A DNA stretch of 9,489 nucleotides from Acetobacteraceae bacterium (GCA_003164305.1 PLSZ01000564.1:9646-19134), one strand, 5' to 3'; positions 1 through 6,644 are shown, counted from the first letter of the stretch. Notes: a model not told the origin generated them from the letters alone. A program made the numbers and translations.

Positions 1-246
1 TCAAGCCGGAGGATGACGAATTGGGTAGGCCGATCGGCAAAATGAGAACTGCTGCCCCAGGAGCAGAGGCGGAATGCCATGCACGGCAAGACGATTTCAT
101 GAACAGGTCGGCCGCCACCATATCGCAACCAAACCGAAACGGGTTAACCCGGTAACCCGTTTCGGCCCGAATGACAATCGATGATGGTTACTCGCCTCGA
201 CAGGACCGTGATGAACGGGAGCGACCTCGGCCAGGCTAAAGCCGCG
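1..246. other. Left-edge region without a recognisable gene
   Basis: Short open stretches touch the left edge on both strands, for example a plus frame closing with TGA at 43-45 and a minus frame opening with ATG near 119. None is long enough or similar enough to a known family to call. The only clear structure is the hairpin at 134-165, described separately. The end of a neighbouring gene could lie here, but it cannot be recognised from this piece. Confidence 0.4.
134..165 (-). terminator. Strong hairpin, probable terminator of the MarR gene
   Basis: Two perfect 13-base arms (134-146 and 153-165) enclose a 6-base loop, giving a stable GC-rich stem. Read on the minus strand, the stem is followed by a short T-rich run (TTTGGTT). 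It sits about 80 bases past the stop of the minus-strand MarR gene, which suits a transcription terminator. The T tract is weak, so a protein-binding palindrome is the alternative. Confidence 0.5.
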
Positions 247-600
247 CTACCTGCGGGTTTTGCCGTTCGCGGCGTCGCGCAGGATGCCGCGAATATCCTT
301 CAGATAGGCGGTGCCCGCCGGAGTCCGTTGCACCAGCACGCTTCGCCGGTCGGCTGGATCGGCCTTACGGCGGACCAGATCGAAATCGGCCAGACGATCC
401 AACGCGCGCGATATCACGGGCTTGGACACGTCGAGCGTGGCGGCGAGTCCCCGGACGGTTTGCGCGTCCCCTTCAAGATAGCAGGTTAAAAACACGCCGA
501 ACTGGCGCGCCGACAAATCGGGTCCATCCTGACGCACCAGCGCGACGATCGTGTCGCGCAGAACGTTAACCAGACTCTCCGAAGCTTCACTGGTAGCCAT
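247..600 (-). CDS. MarR-family winged-helix transcriptional regulator
   Basis: This is a 117-residue protein that starts at ATG 600 with a GGAAAGG ribosome-binding site at 609-615. The central part reads as a MarR winged helix. A helix-turn-helix covers about residues 47-78 (TVRGLAATLDVSKPVISRAL), with the recognition helix around KPVISRALDRL, and is followed by the wing with the family hallmark DPADRRS at 81-87. At 117 residues it is shorter than the usual 140-150, mainly at the two ends that form the dimer interface. Proteins of this type bind palindromic operators as dimers and usually repress a neighbouring gene until a small phenolic or oxidative ligand releases them. No obvious target gene is intact next to it: upstream lies a decayed region with an NRAMP-like remnant, and the downstream neighbour is outside the window. 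The family call is firm; the regulated process is unknown. Confidence 0.88.
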   Translation of the reverse strand: MATSEASESLVNVLRDTIVALVRQDGPDLSARQFGVFLTCYLEGDAQTVRGLAATLDVSKPVISRALDRLADFDLVRRKADPADRRSVLVQRTPAGTAYLKDIRGILRDAANGKTRR

Positions 601-1152
601 TGGCCCAACCTTTCCTGATCCGGTCGTTATGATGCCTGGCAGGCAGGTCCGGTGGCGACCGGGGCGGTTAAGAAAGCGAACCGCTGGGGGGACGCAGAAG
701 GTTCAGGATACCGCGCCGGTCGCCAGTTCGCATCTGGGCAATGCGTCCCGAGATCATGCACTGTCTCGCCTGTCAGTTCCCCTGCGGCCACATTACGGTT
801 TGGACAGAATTGACACGTGTCGCCTCTGCCCGTGGCTTAACCTCTCAGGGGACCTGATATCCGTTCCGTACCGAACGCTTCATGAACCCGCGATCAATCG
901 CCAGCCTACCAACAGGACCATGACTCCTGGATAGCCCTGTAGAATAAAAAAAGCCACTTTTACACGCGGAGTCAAGGCCATTCGCCCTGGTTCGCGATGA
1001 AACAATTTCTGTTCCGGCGGAGCATCCAATGGATGAACCGGGTGATAACCATGTATAGAATTATCATTTGACAAAGGAAATACACACATTCGGCGGATCC
1101 CCAGAAACCAGGACAGAAACGACGGCGCGGCGCCAAGGCCGGCGAAGCGCGG
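601..1152. other. Gene-poor stretch between the MarR gene and the NRAMP remnant
   Basis: Nothing here looks like an intact gene. The minus frame that carries the NRAMP remnant stays open to 880 and ends in a short hydrophobic segment (about 880-978), but the sequence after about 1153 no longer resembles the transporter, so it is probably out-of-frame or unrelated. A perfect 10-bp palindrome GACACGTGTC (812-821) lies about 210 bases upstream of the MarR start and could be an operator, but only its symmetry supports this. The plus-strand open frame at 551-934 has no protein-like features. Confidence 0.4.
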
Positions 1153-1557
1153 GCGCTTGTCCGCGACACAGGATTGCTGAAAGAACAATCGCCACGGCGC
1201 GATCGTCGTGGCGACCACGGCGACCACCAGAAACACCAGATCTCCGGTACTCCCCCTCGTGCCATGGCCGGGGGTCAGGCTGTCGAACGCGGCCCTTCCC
1301 CAATCTGGGCGCACCAGCACGGCCAGCATCGGCCAGACGCGATTAAGGCCGCACAACGACAGGGTCATCCTCTCCCACCGGCGATAGCCGCCGGTGCTGA
1401 CCAGCAACATCAGGCCGATAGCGGCCATCGGGACGGCGACGAACGGTGAATATCCCAGTTCCCGCGCGACCGTTTCGGTGTAGGTGGAGAGCGCTCCCGC
1501 GTCGTTGTCGGCGACCATGTCGATCAGGCCAGGACCGGCGACCATCAGGAAATGCAA
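1153..1557 (-). pseudogene. Remnant of an NRAMP-type divalent metal transporter
   Basis: The minus frame shows two blocks typical of a bacterial NRAMP-like family. The first is a TM1 block with GPGLIDMVADNDAGALSTYT (about 1482-1533). The second is a TM4-TM6 block with YRRWERM and then VATTIAPWRLFFQQS and VADKR (to about 1153). In intact homologues these blocks are separated by roughly 85-90 residues covering TM2, TM3 and the start of TM4. Here they are joined directly after STYT, so an in-frame internal deletion is inferred. After VADKR the resemblance stops, and the C-terminal half (TM7 onward) is absent. The only start near TM1 is a TTG at 1557. Intact members move Mn2+, Fe2+ or related ions with protons across the inner membrane; this remnant lacks half the helices and should not work. 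The assignment rests on remembered family motifs. Confidence 0.75.
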
Positions 1558-2282
1558 CAGCCGATGGGACCAGGTCCGACCTGGCGCGGCGCCAGATTGG
1601 CCGCGGCGGCGAGGTAACAGAGGCGGCCGCCCAATGTGCGGAGTTTGACGCGGCCGATGTCGGCGGACTGCTCAATTCCATCGTCCTTCCATCCATTGGT
1701 CTCGCGGCGGAGGGCGATGTGTGTCACCGTCACCGGGAGCCCCTGGATCGCTGTGTCAATGGTTATGGGGGCGGACCGACCGGCCCATACCAGGTCCGTC
1801 GTCCATCAAATTGCTCCCGTCGCTGACGCACACGATCGCGGTCGGCCGCGGGGAGCGGCTGGCTTGTGGCCTGGGTGACGGACGGCACTGGCGGTCATCG
1901 CATCCCTCCTGCCTCGGTCTCGGTCGTTTCCGAGCCCGGAGGAGGTCGCGACCGCCCCGTTCAGACGATGTCCGAGCTTGAAGGAGCGATCACTGACCGG
2001 GTCCGGGCCGTCTCCGCCGTCGCGAGTCGATCATTCGGCACGTCACGCTTGCGTGAGTACCAACCGGGAGGCTTCGCGGCATCGCTGCCTGTTGGCGGGT
2101 TCATATGATCCTGCTGTCAGTCGCGCGCGTCACACCGGCCATAGGCGGGGGGCCAAATGGCGAGCGGACGGCCGCCGATCGGAATCGGCGACTTCGGGCA
2201 AGCAACCCGGCACGCGGTTCGCGTCAAGGTCGCGGTGACGGTTCAATGGCGTTCCGGTTGGGACAAATCGATTGCGCAACAT
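1558..2282. other. Gene-poor decayed stretch upstream of the NRAMP remnant
   Basis: More than 700 bases carry no convincing gene. A minus-strand frame at 1545-1733 (62 residues, GTG start) ends just inside the NRAMP remnant and may be its displaced N-terminus or another broken gene. A strong ribosome-binding site AGGAGGG (1904-1910) precedes a minus-strand ATG at 1898 with good spacing, but that frame closes after 30 residues (1806-1898). This may mark the original start of the decayed gene. Plus-strand frames are arginine- and glycine-rich and look like chance frames in GC-rich DNA. Confidence 0.4.
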
Positions 2283-2296
2283 TTGATCCATGTCAA
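2283..2296 (+). promoter_or_regulatory. FNR/FixK-type binding site upstream of the small membrane protein
   Basis: TTGATCCATGTCAA matches the TTGAT-N4-ATCAA / TTGAC-N4-GTCAA consensus of the FNR/FixK/Anr family, with both half-sites intact. Its centre (about 2289.5) would place an activated transcription start near 2331 if it sits at the usual -41.5. That is 14 bases before the GGAGGA ribosome-binding site (2345-2350) and 31 before the ATG at 2362. No clear -10 box is visible. The site implies induction under low oxygen; no FNR-type regulator gene is in the window. Confidence 0.55.
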
Positions 2297-2361
2297 AGCG
2301 CGTTGCGCGGCCGTCGGGGCAGCCTGTCCCCGAATTCGCGCCACGGAGGAGATCGAGCGCC

Positions 2362-2526
2362 ATGACAACGATGACAATGCCGTCGAACGCCGGAACCACG
2401 ACCGTCCAACGCGCCGAGCCGGCGCATACCAAGGGAGTCAGTCAACTCGTGCCGATGCTTGTGGCGACCGTGCTTCTGGTGGCGACCGGGGTGGCGTCGG
2501 TGCTCATTTCGGGGCCCATGCACTAA
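2362..2526 (+). CDS. Small single-pass membrane protein, 54 residues, unknown function
   Basis: The ATG at 2362 is chosen because GGAGGA lies at 2345-2350. The longer frame from 2290 has no such signal and starts inside the FNR-type box. The protein has a polar N-terminal half of about 27 residues, a single hydrophobic helix at about residues 29-50 (LVPMLVATVLLVATGVASVL) and only four residues after it, ending GPMH. This looks like an N-in tail-anchored or single-pass inner-membrane peptide. It stands alone: the next gene converges on it from the right. The upstream FNR/FixK-type site suggests expression at low oxygen, where many known short membrane peptides act as subunits of terminal oxidases. 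I do not recognise it as CydX, CcoQ or any named subunit, and its function is open. Confidence 0.6.
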   Translation: MTTMTMPSNAGTTTVQRAEPAHTKGVSQLVPMLVATVLLVATGVASVLISGPMH

Positions 2527-2638
2527 AAAGCCGATGCACTGACGTCAGAGGCAGCTCGGTTTCGGGGCACACGTCACCGTGGCCGGCGGGACGGTGCGCC
2601 CCTGATATCTGGCGACGCGTGAGCGCTCCGGAGACACA

Positions 2639-2655
2639 CCCCGCGCAACGCGGGG
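2639..2655. terminator. Short GC-rich hairpin between converging genes
   Basis: Perfect 7-base arms, CCCCGCG (2639-2645) and CGCGGGG (2649-2655), enclose a 3-base loop. The hairpin lies in the 134-base gap between the stop of the small membrane protein (2526) and the stop of comF (2661), where a bidirectional terminator is expected. There is no T run on either side, so termination efficiency is uncertain. A second, weaker pair of 6-base arms is at 2575-2580 and 2591-2596. Confidence 0.35.
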
Positions 2656-2660
2656 GGCGG

Positions 2661-3548
2661 TCAGTGCGTCGCCGCCACCGGTTTTCGCCGGCGGGCGCGA
2701 CGTCGCCGGGCCGGGTTACGCTGCCGCGGATCCGGCACAAGCGCGGCGACCAGAACATCGACCGAACCGGCGCCCGCCTCGAGCAGGCAGCTGGCACACG
2801 CCGCGGTGGTCGCGCCCGATGTCATCACATCGTCGATCAGCAACACCCGGTGTCCTCGCAACCCAGCCGCGCGGCGTGGACGGACGGCGAACGCCCCCGC
2901 CACTTCCTCGCGCCGCTCGGCGGCGGATTTACCATCGAGGTTGCGCGTCGGCGCGACGCGGATCAGCGCGTCCAGCAATACCGGCCGTCCCGCGATGCGG
3001 CCGAGCGCACGCGCCAGCAAAGCCGCCTGATTATATCTTCGAACAAACAATCTGCGCCGATGTAACGGAACAGGAATCATAACATTATTGTCACGTAATA
3101 GCACCTGTCCGGCCCCGGCCATCAGCCGCGCCAGCACGGCGGCGAACTCGATCCGGTCGCCGTGCTTGAACGGCAGCACCAACCGGCGCGAGGCGTCGTC
3201 GTAGCGCAACGCCGCCCGCGCGCGCTCAAACGGTGGCGGCGTGTCCAGACAGCGCTGACACAACCCACCCTCGACCGCGTGCCACGCCAACTCGAACGGC
3301 GCGCCGCAACAGAGACAGGATGGGCCGCCCAGAATCGCCAGTTCGGCGAAGCACGCGCCGCAGAGCAGACCGGGCGCGTCGACCGGGCTGGAACACAGGA
3401 TGCAGGCCGGCGGCAGCAGCAGATCGAGCACCGCCGTCGCGATCCGGGCCGGCGAGAACCGCCCCGGAACGAAACGGGTCAGGCCCGGAACGAGACGGGT
3501 CAGGAAGGCGTCAGTGCGCGGCGGCGACTCCAAAAGCAATCGTGCCAT
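2661..3548 (-). CDS. comF: ComF-family phosphoribosyltransferase-like protein
   Basis: This is a 295-residue protein with the ComF architecture. A cysteine-rich N-terminal zinc-binding part has C49, C52, C63, C66, C78, C80/C81, C97 and C100. A type I phosphoribosyltransferase fold follows, with IPVPLHRRRLFVRRYNQ at about 158-174 and the PRPP-binding loop VLLIDDVMTSGATT at 235-248. ComF proteins are linked to handling of imported single-stranded DNA during transformation; in non-competent bacteria their role is unclear. The C-terminus is a very basic arginine-rich tail. The ATG at 3548 lies inside the upstream rhodanese gene (38-base overlap), so the two are probably co-translated. The first 30 or so residues include a duplicated heptad from a 21-bp tandem repeat, and the protein may truly start later, for example at the GTG for V40. 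The family is certain, the start less so. Confidence 0.88.
   Translation of the reverse strand: MARLLLESPPRTDAFLTRLVPGLTRFVPGRFSPARIATAVLDLLLPPACILCSSPVDAPGLLCGACFAELAILGGPSCLCCGAPFELAWHAVEGGLCQRCLDTPPPFERARAALRYDDASRRLVLPFKHGDRIEFAAVLARLMAGAGQVLLRDNNVMIPVPLHRRRLFVRRYNQAALLARALGRIAGRPVLLDALIRVAPTRNLDGKSAAERREEVAGAFAVRPRRAAGLRGHRVLLIDDVMTSGATTAACASCLLEAGAGSVDVLVAALVPDPRQRNPARRRRARRRKPVAATH
3463..3504. repeat. 21-bp tandem repeat in the 5' end of comF
   Basis: Two adjacent 21-base units (3463-3483 and 3484-3504) differ at one base. In the comF frame they give the duplicated heptads LTRLVPG and LTRFVPG. The repeat is in frame, so it lengthens the N-terminus without breaking the gene. It lies just short of the rhodanese stop codon at 3511-3513. 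Confidence 0.8.
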
Positions 3549-5085
3549 CCCGTTGGATTTCGTTCACAAGGTCGATCTCCCAGGTGAGATACGCGTTCAT
3601 CGCCTCCTCGACACCAGAATTCCGGTCATAAGCACGCAAATAAAAGTCGATGCAGGCGTCATCCGGCGGGTTGGCGCGATCGGCGACCAACGGATGGCCG
3701 GCGGCGGTCCACGCGGCGGTGCCGCCATCCAGCACCAGCACCTCGGCCTTGGTCAGCGCTTTCGTCTCCTCATAGGCGAAACGGGCAAGCCGTCCGTCGG
3801 GCGAGGTCAGCACGACACGGCGCGCCGATGTCAACTTTGGCACCACGGCCTCGAGGCGCCCGCGCACGCCCCAGATCGCGTGCTGGATGTGGCCGGCGCG
3901 GAAGTCGATACTGCGCGCGAGGTCGATGATCGCGGTGCCGTGTTCCCGCGCCGCCACGGTGTCGGCGCTGATGGTGGGCGCCTGGGGTGCGAGGTCAGGT
4001 GTCGCGCTGCCCGTCTCAAAGCCCAGAGCGTTGTCGGCGACCCAGACGTCCTGGTTGCCCATCTGCCGCAGCCAGGCGGCCGACATGCGGGCTCGCACGC
4101 CGGTGTCGTCGATGACGACGATGCGCGCGCCGCGCACAGCGACCCAGTTGTCGGTACCTTGCACCAACTGGCCGCCGGGCGCGCTGAGGCTGCCTTTGCG
4201 ATGGCCCGCGCGATATTCGCTCGGGTCGCGGGCGTCGAGAACATACAGCGTGCGAGACGGATCGGCCTCGAACGCCGCCAACTGCTCCGCCGTGAGCTCA
4301 CGCACGCCGGATTCCATGGCGAACGCGCGGGCGCGCTGCAAGGCGAGATCCGCGGTGCGCGGTGTGCCGGGGACAAAACGCTCCGGGCGGCCGTGCTCAC
4401 ATTGGAAGCCCGCCAGTTCCCAGCCCATCGTGCCATTGCGCAACGCCACGACCTTGTTGGGGATATTGGCGCGGCGCAGGCTTTCGGCGCCCATGATGCT
4501 GCGGGTACGGCCGGCGCAATTGACCACCACCAGCGTGTCGGGGTCGGGGGCGAGGTCGCCGATGCGATACGCCAGCTCGGCGCCCGGCATGGGGATCCCG
4601 GTGGGGATCGACATGCGGCTGAACTCTTCCTGAGTGCGGCTGTCGAGCACGATCATCTTGCGACCGCTGTCGATCCACTCCTTGAGTTCCACCGGATCGA
4701 CGCTTTCGGTGCCGTAGTGATGCTCGACCCATTCGCCGAACGCTTTGGAAGGAACGTTCATGCCGCTGAAGTTGACGTATCCGGCACCGGCCCAGGCCTT
4801 GGTGCCGCCGGCGAGAATGGAGACGTCGGTATAACCGGCGCTTGCCAGCGAGGCGGCGAGTTTGCTGGCCAGCTGGCCGCCATCGTCGGTCACGCAAATG
4901 CGCACCGATTTACGCGGCAACAGGGTGTGAGCGCGGGTTTCGCGATGCGCCATCCCGAAGGGGACGGCCCAGAAAAGATGTTCGGCGCCGAATTCTCCAT
5001 CCTCGCGCGCATCGATGATCGCGAGTTCCTGGCCGTCGGACAGCCAGTCGTGCAATGTCGTGGGGCCAACGTGTTTCATGGTCAT
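3511..5085 (-). CDS. Four-domain rhodanese-like sulfurtransferase
   Basis: This is a 524-residue protein built of four rhodanese folds, at about residues 8-105, 130-228, 263-355 and 372-466. Each carries the fold's recurring strand followed by D-A/S-R or similar (IIDARE, VLDSRT, VLDARD, IIDLAR). Only the second domain has a catalytic loop cysteine, C190 in NCAGRTRS. At the matching position the first domain has D67, the third D326 and the fourth S428. It should therefore carry a single persulfide site, with three domains serving a structural or binding role. Rhodaneses move sulfane sulfur from donors such as thiosulfate to thiophilic acceptors. No signal peptide is visible, so it is probably cytoplasmic. 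GGGAG (5090-5094) precedes ATG 5085; a second ATG two codons on is also possible. It overlaps comF downstream and diverges from the methyltransferase gene across 98 bases. Substrate and partner are unknown. Confidence 0.9.
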   Translation of the reverse strand: MTMKHVGPTTLHDWLSDGQELAIIDAREDGEFGAEHLFWAVPFGMAHRETRAHTLLPRKSVRICVTDDGGQLASKLAASLASAGYTDVSILAGGTKAWAGAGYVNFSGMNVPSKAFGEWVEHHYGTESVDPVELKEWIDSGRKMIVLDSRTQEEFSRMSIPTGIPMPGAELAYRIGDLAPDPDTLVVVNCAGRTRSIMGAESLRRANIPNKVVALRNGTMGWELAGFQCEHGRPERFVPGTPRTADLALQRARAFAMESGVRELTAEQLAAFEADPSRTLYVLDARDPSEYRAGHRKGSLSAPGGQLVQGTDNWVAVRGARIVVIDDTGVRARMSAAWLRQMGNQDVWVADNALGFETGSATPDLAPQAPTISADTVAAREHGTAIIDLARSIDFRAGHIQHAIWGVRGRLEAVVPKLTSARRVVLTSPDGRLARFAYEETKALTKAEVLVLDGGTAAWTAAGHPLVADRANPPDDACIDFYLRAYDRNSGVEEAMNAYLTWEIDLVNEIQRDGTIAFGVAAAH

Positions 5086-5183
5086 AATTCTCCCATCATG
5101 GCGCGGAAAGTAGCAAAAGTGGCGTTGTGTGGCAACCTCTGGTCGTGGTGCCCCGTCTGGTCGAGGTGATAAGAGAGGCGCCC
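5086..5183. promoter_or_regulatory. Divergent promoter region between rhodanese and methyltransferase genes
   Basis: These 98 bases separate two divergent starts and must hold both promoters if the starts are right. They contain a locally AT-richer patch around 5108-5135, but no convincing -35/-10 pair or operator could be picked out by eye. The ribosome-binding sites are GGGAG on the minus strand (5090-5094) and AGAGG on the plus strand (5174-5178). Confidence 0.4.
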
Positions 5184-5963
5184 ATGGAATCCATGCTGGT
5201 ATTCGACCGGGACGCCGTTCGGCTGCATCGCGATCGGGCCGCCGCGACGGTGGGCCAGGCCGCCGATCTGCTGCGCGATGGGGCGGAGCGGTTGCTGGAC
5301 CGGCTGGACGACATGAGTGGCGGGTTTAGCCTGGCGCTGGATGTCGGCGGACGTGGCGTGGTGGCACCGTTGCTCGGCGCGCGCGGCATCGACGTCGTGT
5401 CCTGCGATCTTTCGCTGCCGATGGCGCGGCTGGGCGCCCGCCCGGTGGTGGCGGATGAGGAGTTTCTGCCGTTCGGGTCTGGCACGTTCGATCTGATCGT
5501 GGCGAGCCTGTCGCTGCATTGGATCAACGATCTGCCTGGGGCGCTGATCCAGATGCGCCGGGCCTTGCGCCCCGACGGGCTGTTTCTGGCCTCGATGCCG
5601 GCTCTGGGCAGTTTTTCCGAGTTGAGGGCGGCGTTGACGGAGACGGAACTGGCGATGCGCGGCGGCGTGTCGCCCAGGGTGTCGCCATTTCCGGATGTGT
5701 CCGATTGCGCGGGGTTGCTGCAACGGGCCGGGTTCGCGGCGCCGGTGGTGGATGTGGAGGAGATCGTCGTGCGTTACGCCGATCCATTGCGGTTGTTGCG
5801 GGATTTACGCGCGGCGGGGGAGACGAACGCCATTCGGACGCGGGCGCGGACGGTGCCTCCGGTTGAATTGTTTCCGGCGGCTTTGGCCGCGATGCGAGGG
5901 GACGATGGGCGCGTGCCGGCGAGGTTACGGCTGGCGATGATGACGGGGTGGGCTGGGCGGTGA
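5184..5963 (+). CDS. SAM-dependent methyltransferase, BioC/NDUFAF5-like
   Basis: The ATG at 5184 gives 259 residues and has AGAGG at 5174-5178; an ATG at 5127 in the same frame lacks a site and would add 19 unlikely residues. The opening LVFDRDAVRLHRDRAA is typical of the alphaproteobacterial/mitochondrial NDUFAF5-type branch. A class I methyltransferase fold follows, with motif I LDVGGRG at 52-58, an acidic loop CDLS at 74-77, the ADEEFLPF segment at 90-97 and SLSLHWIND at 108-116. Motif I has G in place of the usual C/S of LDxGCGxG. The family's C-terminal TGWxP-type segment is reduced to TGWAGR at the very end. Human NDUFAF5 modifies an arginine in a complex I subunit, but the bacterial role is not established. 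Divergent pairing with comF is, as I recall, common in alphaproteobacteria. The exact reaction cannot be named. Confidence 0.85.
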   Translation: MESMLVFDRDAVRLHRDRAAATVGQAADLLRDGAERLLDRLDDMSGGFSLALDVGGRGVVAPLLGARGIDVVSCDLSLPMARLGARPVVADEEFLPFGSGTFDLIVASLSLHWINDLPGALIQMRRALRPDGLFLASMPALGSFSELRAALTETELAMRGGVSPRVSPFPDVSDCAGLLQRAGFAAPVVDVEEIVVRYADPLRLLRDLRAAGETNAIRTRARTVPPVELFPAALAAMRGDDGRVPARLRLAMMTGWAGR

Positions 5964-6041
5964 GTGCCAGGACGCCCGTTTTTGTCCCTGCCTGTTTCGG
6001 GCTACATTGTGGTAGCTTGTAGTTCAGCTCGAGAGGATGCG

Positions 6042-6311
6042 ATGATCAGGACAGCACCCGTCAGCGTCCGTCTCGATCCGGCGCTCAATGAAAAGTTGGG
6101 GGCCGTCGCGCAAGATCTCGACCAGCCAAAGTCATGGGTGATCGAACAAGCGGTGCGAGAGTTTGTCGCCACTCGAGAAGCCCAATTGGCCGCAATCGAC
6201 GCCTGGATTGAGGAGGCCGATGCCGGCCACGTCGTTCCGCATGAGGATGTGGCCGCATGGGTCCACTCATGGGACCAGCCTGACGAGTTGCCCATGCCGA
6301 AACGCGATTAG
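6042..6311 (+). CDS. Ribbon-helix-helix antitoxin (CopG/ParD-like)
   Basis: The ATG at 6042 is chosen because GAGAGG lies at 6031-6036; the frame is open from 5964, but that part is not RHH-like. The 89-residue product has an N-terminal beta strand APVSVRLDPAL, which would pair in a dimer and touch DNA, followed by two helices (NEKLGAVAQDL and SWVIEQAVREFVATREA). This is the ribbon-helix-helix fold. The acidic C-terminal tail (about 47-89, ending near SWDQPDELP) should wrap the toxin. Such antitoxins bind their cognate ParE/RelE toxin and repress their own promoter. The toxin reading frame follows with a 10-base overlap. The ending MPKRD looks slightly extended relative to homologues that stop near DELPPP. 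Confidence 0.85.
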   Translation: MIRTAPVSVRLDPALNEKLGAVAQDLDQPKSWVIEQAVREFVATREAQLAAIDAWIEEADAGHVVPHEDVAAWVHSWDQPDELPMPKRD

Positions 6312-6586
6312 TCTGGACCGAACGAGCGGTTCGTGAACTCGCGGGCGTTCGCGCTCGCATCCGTCGCGATCACCCTGTCGCGGCGGATCGGCAGGTCGAG
6401 CGCGTTCTCGTCGCGGTCGCGACTCTGGCGCGCTTTCCGGAAATGGGCCGTCCCGGGCGACGGAGCGGCACACGGGAACTCTCGGTCGCCCGAACCCGCT
6501 ATATCGTCGCGTCCCGGGCGCGGAACGATACAATCGAGGTTCTCGCGGTGTTGCACGAACGCCAGCGCTGGCGCGTGGAATTGTAG
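6302..6586 (+). CDS. ParE/RelE-type toxin with an apparent ACG start (possibly inactive)
   Basis: The frame from 6284 to the TAG at 6584-6586 encodes an evident ParE/RelE-type toxin. The N-terminus RLVWTERAVREL, the central GRPGRRSGTREL and the C-terminal VLHERQRW are hallmarks of the family. Toxins of this superfamily act either on gyrase (ParE) or on ribosome-bound mRNA (RelE), and the sequence alone does not decide which. No ATG, GTG or TTG occurs in frame between the upstream TGA (6281-6283) and the conserved part. The codon just before RLVWT is ACG at 6302-6304. A T to C change at 6303 would turn a normal ATG start, overlapping the antitoxin's last codons, into ACG. The gene is otherwise undamaged for 94 codons. 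It may be weakly translated from ACG, made by frameshifting from the antitoxin, or silenced. Confidence 0.72.
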   Translation, partial: TRLVWTERAVRELAGVRARIRRDHPVAADRQVERVLVAVATLARFPEMGRPGRRSGTRELSVARTRYIVASRARNDTIEVLAVLHERQRWRVEL

Positions 6587-6644
6587 GAAGCGGCCTGGTC
6601 GCGCGCCTTGGAGCCGCCGGCCTTGTGACTGACCGCTCCCCAGT

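Noticed and set aside
810..823. FNR-like site TTGACACGTGTCGC upstream of the MarR gene
   Set aside because: The right half-site has two mismatches, and the distance to the MarR start is too long for simple activation; kept only as a palindrome.
1068..1073. TTGACA as a -35 promoter box
   Set aside because: No -10 box at 16-18 bases, and no gene starts downstream on the plus strand.
2157..3065. A 302-residue plus-strand open frame
   Set aside because: Mostly antisense to comF, arginine-rich and low in hydrophobic pattern; the small membrane protein in another frame has the better start signal.
3463..3504. Short tandem repeat as a CRISPR fragment
   Set aside because: There are only two adjacent units with no spacers, and they are inside a coding frame.
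3400..5169. A 589-residue plus-strand open frame
   Set aside because: It lies opposite the rhodanese gene, has no family resemblance and is the usual long shadow frame of high-GC coding DNA.
5082..5723. A 213-residue minus-strand open frame
   Set aside because: Antisense to the methyltransferase gene, very rich in H, Q and R, with no recognisable domain.
5964..6041. N-terminal extension of the RHH antitoxin from GTG 5964
   Set aside because: The extension lacks RHH character, and the ATG at 6042 has a good ribosome-binding site.
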